Origin: Gluconacetobacter tumulisoli
Lineage (GTDB): Bacteria > Pseudomonadota > Alphaproteobacteria > Acetobacterales > Acetobacteraceae
Direction of reading: 5' to 3'
Assembly: GCF_014174155.1 (NCBI RefSeq)
Contig: NZ_JABEQM010000012.1
Coordinates: forward strand, 1-64,000
DNA length: 64,000 nucleotides
In this document: piece by piece, positions 59,801 to 64,000 of the stretch
Numbering within the stretch: the stretch's first letter is position 1
Layout of the letters: each line of letters begins with the position of its first letter
The notes under the pieces: generated by a model
Told to the model about the DNA's origin: nothing
Database searches by the model: none
What the model saw: only the letters and a program-made list of their open reading frames with translations
Position numbers and translations under genes: made by a program

Positions 59801-60373
59801 ATGGTAACTGCGGTTCCAGTCAGGGGGGGCCGAAATCCGGTCGAACTCACCGCGGGGTGCGCGGTCCTGGCCTTGCTGGGCGGATTGCTGACCTATGCCG
59901 TGATCGACAAGGGCCACAGGCACGAAAACGGGTATCGGCTGGCCGCGTCCTTCGCGCATGTCGACGGGTTGTCCGTGGGTTCGGACGTGCGTCTGGCCGG
60001 GGTGACGGTCGGGCAAGTGGTGGACGAACAGGTCGATCCCGCCAGCTTCAAGGCCAATGTGACCTTCACCGTCCGCCCGGACATCCATCTGCCGACCGAC
60101 AGCGCCGCGATCATCACCAGCGACAGCCTGCTGGGCGGTAAATATATCGCCCTGTCGCCGGGCGGGAACGATGCGATGCTGCATCCGGGCGCCACGATTG
60201 CCGAGACCCAGGGATCGATCAGCCTGGAACAATTGCTCAGCCGCTTCATCTTCTCGGTCACCGATTCGATGACCCGGACGAACCAGCAGCGCGCCAACCA
60301 GGGCCAGGGCGCGGGGGGGCAGGCCCAGCCCGCGCCCTCTGCCGCTCCGGCAGGCCCGGGCGGCCAGCCATGA
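59801..60373 (+). CDS. mlaD: MCE-domain protein MlaD
   Basis: A 190-residue protein with an N-terminal membrane anchor (TAGCAVLALLGGLLTYAVID) and one MCE domain: YRLAASFAHVDGLSVGSDVRLAGVTVGQV and then TVRPDIHLPTDSAAIITSDSLLGGKYIAL. It forms the periplasmic hexameric ring that passes phospholipids between the MlaFE ABC complex and the outer membrane lipoprotein. The C-terminal Gly/Gln/Pro tail (QGAGGQAQPAPSAAPAGP) is low complexity. The stop overlaps the next start (ATGA). Confidence 0.92.
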   Translation: MVTAVPVRGGRNPVELTAGCAVLALLGGLLTYAVIDKGHRHENGYRLAASFAHVDGLSVGSDVRLAGVTVGQVVDEQVDPASFKANVTFTVRPDIHLPTDSAAIITSDSLLGGKYIALSPGGNDAMLHPGATIAETQGSISLEQLLSRFIFSVTDSMTRTNQQRANQGQGAGGQAQPAPSAAPAGPGGQP

Positions 60374-60591
60374 GCCAGGCGCTTCCGGCCCCGCCGGCGA
60401 TGTGGCGGCAGGCAGACGGCAGCCCGGTGTCCTGCCAGGACAAGATCCGGGTCCTGGCCGAGAATTACGCCGAATTGTGCGACGTCATGCGCGACACGTT
60501 CGAGGACGCGGTGCTGATCGGCGTCGACGAGGCGGAAATGAAGCGCATCATCATGGAGGTCGCGGCCGCATTGCGAAGCCCGAAATCGTGA
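60370..60591 (+). CDS. Small conserved protein between mlaD and DUF2155
   Basis: A 73-residue soluble helical protein (KIRVLAENYAELCDVMRDTF and EDAVLIGVDEAEMKRIIMEVAAAL). It is bounded by ATGA overlap at the start with mlaD and GTGA overlap at the end with the DUF2155 gene, which shows tight translational coupling. I do not recognise a named family. It may be a subunit or assembly factor of the Mla/complex I neighbourhood. Confidence 0.7.
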   Translation: MSQALPAPPAMWRQADGSPVSCQDKIRVLAENYAELCDVMRDTFEDAVLIGVDEAEMKRIIMEVAAALRSPKS

Positions 60592-61490
60592 CGCGCCGCG
60601 CGATGCGGCGCGCGGTCCTGAGCCTGTCCGCGATCCTGCCGGTGGGCCTGCCGTTGTCCCCGGCCCGGGCCGCCGAAATCGTGACGCCGCCGCCGGCCTA
60701 TCCCGCCGACACCTGGCAAGGACGGTCGGTCGCGACGCTGCGCGTGCTGGACCGGCTGGATTCCCATGTCCAGATCCTGACGGTCCCGGTCGGGCAGGAT
60801 GCGACGTTCAAGGCGCTGTCGATCCATGTCGGGGCGTGCCGCGACCGTCCGCCCACCCTGGTGCCGGATTCGGCGGGGTGGCTGTCGGTCCGCGACACCC
60901 ATGTGGGCGGGGCTGGCTTCAACGGCTGGATGCTGTCAGGCGAACCGTTTCTGGGCGTCTTTGAAAACCCGCTCTATGACGTGCGGATGCTGGGGTGCGC
61001 GGGTGACACGGTCGCCCCGGTGCCGCCGCCGCTGACCTTGCCCGGCGCGGCCGATGGGACCGGGGCGGCGGTACCCGGGACTTCCGGGCCGGAAACGACG
61101 CCCGCGGGGACCGGCCCGACGCCTTCGACCGTGCCGGCGGCCGGTTCCACGACGGGGACGCCGATCCCCGTATCGCCGTCGCCGGTGCCGACGTCGCCCG
61201 TGCCGCCCTCGCCCACGCCGTTGATGCCGCCGCCGTCCGTCCCGCTGCCTGCGTCGCCGCCGGTTGCATCCGGGGGCGTTGCGGGCCAGCATGTTCCCCT
61301 GCCGCCGCCCGTGCCGACCATGACGGACGGGGGCGGGGCGGCGCCGCTGTCGCTGCTGCCGCCGCCGTTGCCGGCACCCGTTCCGTCAGCGGGACAGGCG
61401 CCGGGGGCGGTGCCTGCGTCGGTCCCGCCCGGGCAATCCCGGCCGGATCAGGCGCAACCGGGGCAACCCCAGTCGCTTTTGCCCCCTTAA
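60588..61490 (+). CDS. DUF2155 family exported protein with proline-rich tail
   Basis: A 300-residue protein with an export signal (MRRAVLSLSAILPVGLPLSPARAAE). The DUF2155 domain spans about residues 45-140: RSVATLRVLDRLDSHVQIL, VGQDATFKALSIHVGACRDRPP, and the C-terminal FEN-PLYDVRMLGCAG with conserved cysteines. It ends in a 160-residue low-complexity Pro/Ser/Thr/Gly region (GTPIPVSPSPVPTSPVPPSP), longer than in most relatives. The function of the family is unknown, but the alphaproteobacterial linkage to NDUFA12 and mlaD is conserved. The GTG start overlaps the previous gene; the ATG at 60603 is an alternative. Confidence 0.82.
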   Translation: MTRRAMRRAVLSLSAILPVGLPLSPARAAEIVTPPPAYPADTWQGRSVATLRVLDRLDSHVQILTVPVGQDATFKALSIHVGACRDRPPTLVPDSAGWLSVRDTHVGGAGFNGWMLSGEPFLGVFENPLYDVRMLGCAGDTVAPVPPPLTLPGAADGTGAAVPGTSGPETTPAGTGPTPSTVPAAGSTTGTPIPVSPSPVPTSPVPPSPTPLMPPPSVPLPASPPVASGGVAGQHVPLPPPVPTMTDGGGAAPLSLLPPPLPAPVPSAGQAPGAVPASVPPGQSRPDQAQPGQPQSLLPP

Positions 61491-61557
61491 GGGAAGAGGG
61501 CGGCTCCGTGCCCGGCGCGGACAACAGCACGCGCCTATCGACTTCAAGGAGGTGAGG

Positions 61558-62322
61558 ATGGCCATGACCCCGACAGAATATGCCGGCCCGGCCGGCCGGT
61601 TCATGCCGCCGCCGCACGAGGCGGCGCTGCTGCTGGATTTCGACGGGACCCTGGTGGACATCGCGCCCACGCCGGACTCGGTGGTCGTGCCGCCGGGCCT
61701 GCCGGATGTGCTGAGGCGGCTGCGCGCCAAGTGTGGCGACGCGCTGGCCGTGATCTCGGGCCGGGGGGTCGACCAGATCGATCATTTCCTGGGCGACGTG
61801 CCCTTCGCCGTCGCGGGCGAGCACGGGATCGCCGTGCGGCACCGGCCGGACGGGCCGGTCGTGCGTGCCGACCTGCCCGCTGTCCCGTCCGAATGGGTGC
61901 AGCGCGCCGAAACCCTGGCGGCCGAGCATCCCGGCGTACGGATCGAACGCAAGGTGGCGGGCTTCGTCCTGCATTACCGCGCGGCGCCCGAGGCCGCGGA
62001 TGCCCTGCTGGACGCGGCCCAGGCCTGGGTCGGGGCCAGCGGCGGCGCCTTCCATATCCAGGCGGCCAAGATGGCCTGGGAAATCCGGCCCGACGGGGTG
62101 GACAAGGGCCATGCGGTGGCGGCCCTGATGCAGTCGCCGCCCTTCGCCGGGCGGCATCCGATCTTCGTCGGCGACGACGTCACGGACGAGGACGGGATCC
62201 GCGCCGCGGTGTCGCTGGGTGGCGCCGGCTTTCGCATTCCGGTGGATTTTCCCGATCCGGCCGCCTTCCGGGCCTGGCTGGCAACCCTCGCGGCTGGAGG
62301 AGAAGACGTATGGGGCGTCTGA
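61558..62322 (+). CDS. otsB: Trehalose-6-phosphate phosphatase
   Basis: A 254-residue HAD-superfamily phosphatase. The nucleophile motif is LLLDFDGTLVDI (D27 and D29), motif II is ALAVISGRGVDQ, and the late motif is FVGDDVTDEDGI. It removes phosphate from trehalose-6-phosphate made by OtsA. The Shine-Dalgarno AAGGAGGTGAGG lies just before the ATG. The 13-base overlap with otsA makes this an otsBA operon, opposite to the gene order in many genomes only in that the phosphatase is first. Confidence 0.95.
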   Translation: MAMTPTEYAGPAGRFMPPPHEAALLLDFDGTLVDIAPTPDSVVVPPGLPDVLRRLRAKCGDALAVISGRGVDQIDHFLGDVPFAVAGEHGIAVRHRPDGPVVRADLPAVPSEWVQRAETLAAEHPGVRIERKVAGFVLHYRAAPEAADALLDAAQAWVGASGGAFHIQAAKMAWEIRPDGVDKGHAVAALMQSPPFAGRHPIFVGDDVTDEDGIRAAVSLGGAGFRIPVDFPDPAAFRAWLATLAAGGEDVWGV

Positions 62323-63668
62323 TCATCGTATCCAATCGCGTGCCTTCGCCGCGCGAACGTACGCAGCCGGCCGGGGGCCTTGCCGTCGGCCTGCGTGACG
62401 CGGTGCGGGGCGGATCGTCGATGTGGTTCGGCTGGTCGGGCAACCAGGCGGAGGGCGAGGGCGATCCGGAGCCCAGCTTCGACACCGTCGACGGCGTGAC
62501 CTACGCCACCATCGACCTGACCGAGAGCCAGCACGAAGGATTCTACCAGAATTTTTCCAACGGCATCCTCTGGCCGCTGTTCCACTATCGGGTGGGGCTG
62601 ATGAATTATTCCCGCCGCGACTGGCAGATCTATCTGGAGGTCAATGCCCTGTTCGCGCGGACGCTGGTGCCGCTGCTGAAGCCGGACGACGTGGTCTGGG
62701 TCCATGATTATCACCTGTTCCCGCTGGGGCAGGCGCTGCGCGACCTGGGGGTGACGACGCGGATCGGCTTCTTCCTGCATATCCCCGTCCCGCCCTGGAG
62801 CCTCGTGCGGTCTCTGCCGGGCGCAGAACTGCTGCTGGAGGACCTGCAGGCCTACGACCTGATCGGCGTGCAGACGGACGAGGACGCGGACAATCTGAAC
62901 CAGTCCTTTCGCGTGAACGGGCTGACGGAACGGGCGCGGGCCTTCCCGATCGGCATCGACCCGCATGAATTCCGTGCCCAGGCCGAGGCCGGGGTCGGCA
63001 GTGACGAGGCCGAACGCCTGCGTGCCAGCCTGCGGGGGGCGGCCCTGGTCCTGGGGGTCGACCGCCTGGATTATTCAAAAGGCCTGCCGGAACGGTTCCG
63101 GGGGTACGAGGCCCTGATCGCGCGCTATCCCGAACATCGCGGCAAGGTCACCTTCCTGCAGGTCGCCCCGGTATCGCGTGGCGACGTCGAGGAATATCGC
63201 CTGCTGCGCCGGCAGCTCGACGAACTGACGGGGCGGATCAACGGGGCCTATGCCGAATTCGACTGGACGCCGATCCGTTACATTACCCGGCCGATCGCGC
63301 GCGATATCCTGGCCGGATTCTACCGCATGGCCGACGTCGCGCTGATCACGCCCCTGCGCGACGGCATGAACCTGGTGGCGAAGGAATATATCGCGGCCCA
63401 GGACGGCGAATCGCCTGGCGTGCTGGTCCTGTCGCATTTTGCGGGCGCCGCCCCCGAACTGGACGAGGCCGTCCTGGTCAACCCCTATGACGCGGACGAG
63501 ATCGCGGACGCCCTGCACCAGGCGCTGACGATGGGGCTGGACGAACGCAAGGCCCGGTGGCGCAAGCTGGATGCCGAGGTCCGCCGGACCACGGCCGGAA
63601 GCTGGGCCCGCGATTTCCTCCAGGCCCTCGACGAGGCCCAGGCCACCCCGGCGACGCCTGCGGCATGA
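62310..63668 (+). CDS. otsA: Trehalose-6-phosphate synthase
   Basis: A 452-residue GT20 enzyme. The N-terminal [12 protein letters not shown] and [10 protein letters not shown] form the nucleotide-sugar loop, [15 protein letters not shown] is the donor-site motif, [15 protein letters not shown] and [18 protein letters not shown] are the GT20 signature, and [15 protein letters not shown] closes the fold. It makes trehalose-6-phosphate from UDP-glucose and glucose-6-phosphate, for osmoprotection. The start is preceded by GGAGGAGAAGACGT and overlaps otsB. The stop overlaps the dsbB-like gene (ATGA). Confidence 0.96.
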   Translation: MGRLIIVSNRVPSPRERTQPAGGLAVGLRDAVRGGSSMWFGWSGNQAEGEGDPEPSFDTVDGVTYATIDLTESQHEGFYQNFSNGILWPLFHYRVGLMNYSRRDWQIYLEVNALFARTLVPLLKPDDVVWVHDYHLFPLGQALRDLGVTTRIGFFLHIPVPPWSLVRSLPGAELLLEDLQAYDLIGVQTDEDADNLNQSFRVNGLTERARAFPIGIDPHEFRAQAEAGVGSDEAERLRASLRGAALVLGVDRLDYSKGLPERFRGYEALIARYPEHRGKVTFLQVAPVSRGDVEEYRLLRRQLDELTGRINGAYAEFDWTPIRYITRPIARDILAGFYRMADVALITPLRDGMNLVAKEYIAAQDGESPGVLVLSHFAGAAPELDEAVLVNPYDADEIADALHQALTMGLDERKARWRKLDAEVRRTTAGSWARDFLQALDEAQATPATPAA

Positions 63669-64000
63669 GGCGTCGCAGGTCCAGGATGCGCGGCCGGGCG
63701 GGAAGGGGGGCCGGGCCGGGCCTGGTCCTGGCCGGCGGCGGCGCGCTGGCGCTGGCTGTGGCCGAATGGGCGGAACATGGGCTGGGGATGGTGCCCTGCG
63801 GTCTGTGCCTGTGGGAACGATGGCCGTATCGGTTCCTGCTGGTGCTGGGCCTGCTGGCGGCGGCGTTCCCGCCGGCGCGGCGGTGGCCGCTGCGCCTGTG
63901 CGTGCCCGTCCTGCTGGCGGCCTGTGTGCTGTCGGGTGTGCATGTGGGGGTGGAACAAGGCTGGTGGCCCAGCCCGCTGGCGGAATGCCAGGCCCCGGTC
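63665..64000 (+). CDS. DsbB-like disulfide bond formation protein, truncated by the window
   Basis: The first 112 codons are present. After a basic arginine-rich start and one helix (LVLAGGGALALAVAEWAEHGL) comes the CxxC-containing loop MVPCGLCLWERWPYR (C45 and C48), the DsbB family active-site motif (PCxLCxxxRxPY). Two further helices and HVGVEQGWWPSPLAECQ follow; the last contains a cysteine of the second DsbB cysteine pair. It reoxidises DsbA using quinone. The start is in ATGA overlap with otsA, so the gene may belong to the same transcript. Confidence 0.85.
   Translation, partial: MRRRRSRMRGRAGRGAGPGLVLAGGGALALAVAEWAEHGLGMVPCGLCLWERWPYRFLLVLGLLAAAFPPARRWPLRLCVPVLLAACVLSGVHVGVEQGWWPSPLAECQAPV

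Overview
The window is a high-GC bacterial chromosome segment that most resembles an acetic acid bacterium (Acetobacteraceae, Gluconacetobacter/Komagataeibacter-like). Supporting evidence is a soluble quinoprotein of the sorbosone dehydrogenase type, the alphaproteobacterial run NDUFA12-mlaD-DUF2155, the alphaproteobacterial linkage zapA-6S RNA-fau, an osmoregulated periplasmic glucan set and an otsBA trehalose operon. No IS element, prophage or CRISPR array was seen. One tRNA (Asp) and a probable 6S RNA are present.

Region 1 (1-8.3 kb): the 5' end of glyA on the minus strand, then a catabolic block that is visibly poorer in GC and different in codon use from everything after it. The block runs GntR/FCD regulator, DapA-family lyase, aldehyde dehydrogenase, FAD amine-oxidase-like enzyme, MFS carrier, and a cupin that keeps every active-site residue I remember for the DMSP lyase DddQ. 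It looks like an acquired pathway for a small amino or onium acid, substrate unknown.

Region 2 (8.3-16.6 kb): a low-molecular-weight tyrosine phosphatase, a secreted PQQ-type dehydrogenase, an Old Yellow Enzyme, a polysaccharide-type ABC exporter, tRNA-Asp, the peroxide module ahpC-ahpD diverging from oxyR, rpmJ and a TPR protein.

Region 3 (16.8-25.4 kb): a MotB-like/MotA-like/OmpA-like envelope operon, an inositol monophosphatase, then a complete elongation factor P system (efp, epmB and divergent epmA), followed by two lipoproteins, one Gly/Trp-rich and one with a fasciclin domain.

Region 4 (25.3-34.2 kb): a LysR regulator diverging from an operon of a small membrane protein, a sterol-desaturase-family hydroxylase, an FMN reductase and an exported hydrolase. 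Then come thiE, the zapA-6S RNA-fau housekeeping block, a YmdB-type phosphodiesterase and the Fe-S carrier Mrp/ApbC.

Region 5 (34.4-50.9 kb): envelope and osmotic functions: opgC with an overlapping SGNH hydrolase, a DegP protease, a FUSC protein, a mannitol dehydrogenase-family enzyme, a ModE-like regulator, opgG/opgD-opgH, an Ivy-type lysozyme inhibitor, a YbaK deacylase, a cation/proton antiporter, an SDR and several small exported proteins.

Region 6 (51-64 kb): a DEAD-box helicase, a zinc alcohol dehydrogenase, a near-consensus Fur box, icd, a FemAB/GNAT-like protein, a RidA protein, a stand-alone protein resembling the C-terminal part of class II ribonucleotide reductase, NDUFA12-mlaD-DUF2155, otsB-otsA and the start of a dsbB-like gene.

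Two families of short dispersed intergenic repeats run through the conserved part of the window. Family A has a core near GCCGGCGATCCGRCGCGCGT followed by TTCCTGTGCTTCGGTGC. Family B is a pair of GC-rich stem-loops. Both sit at gene ends. They and the first catabolic block are the most interesting features.
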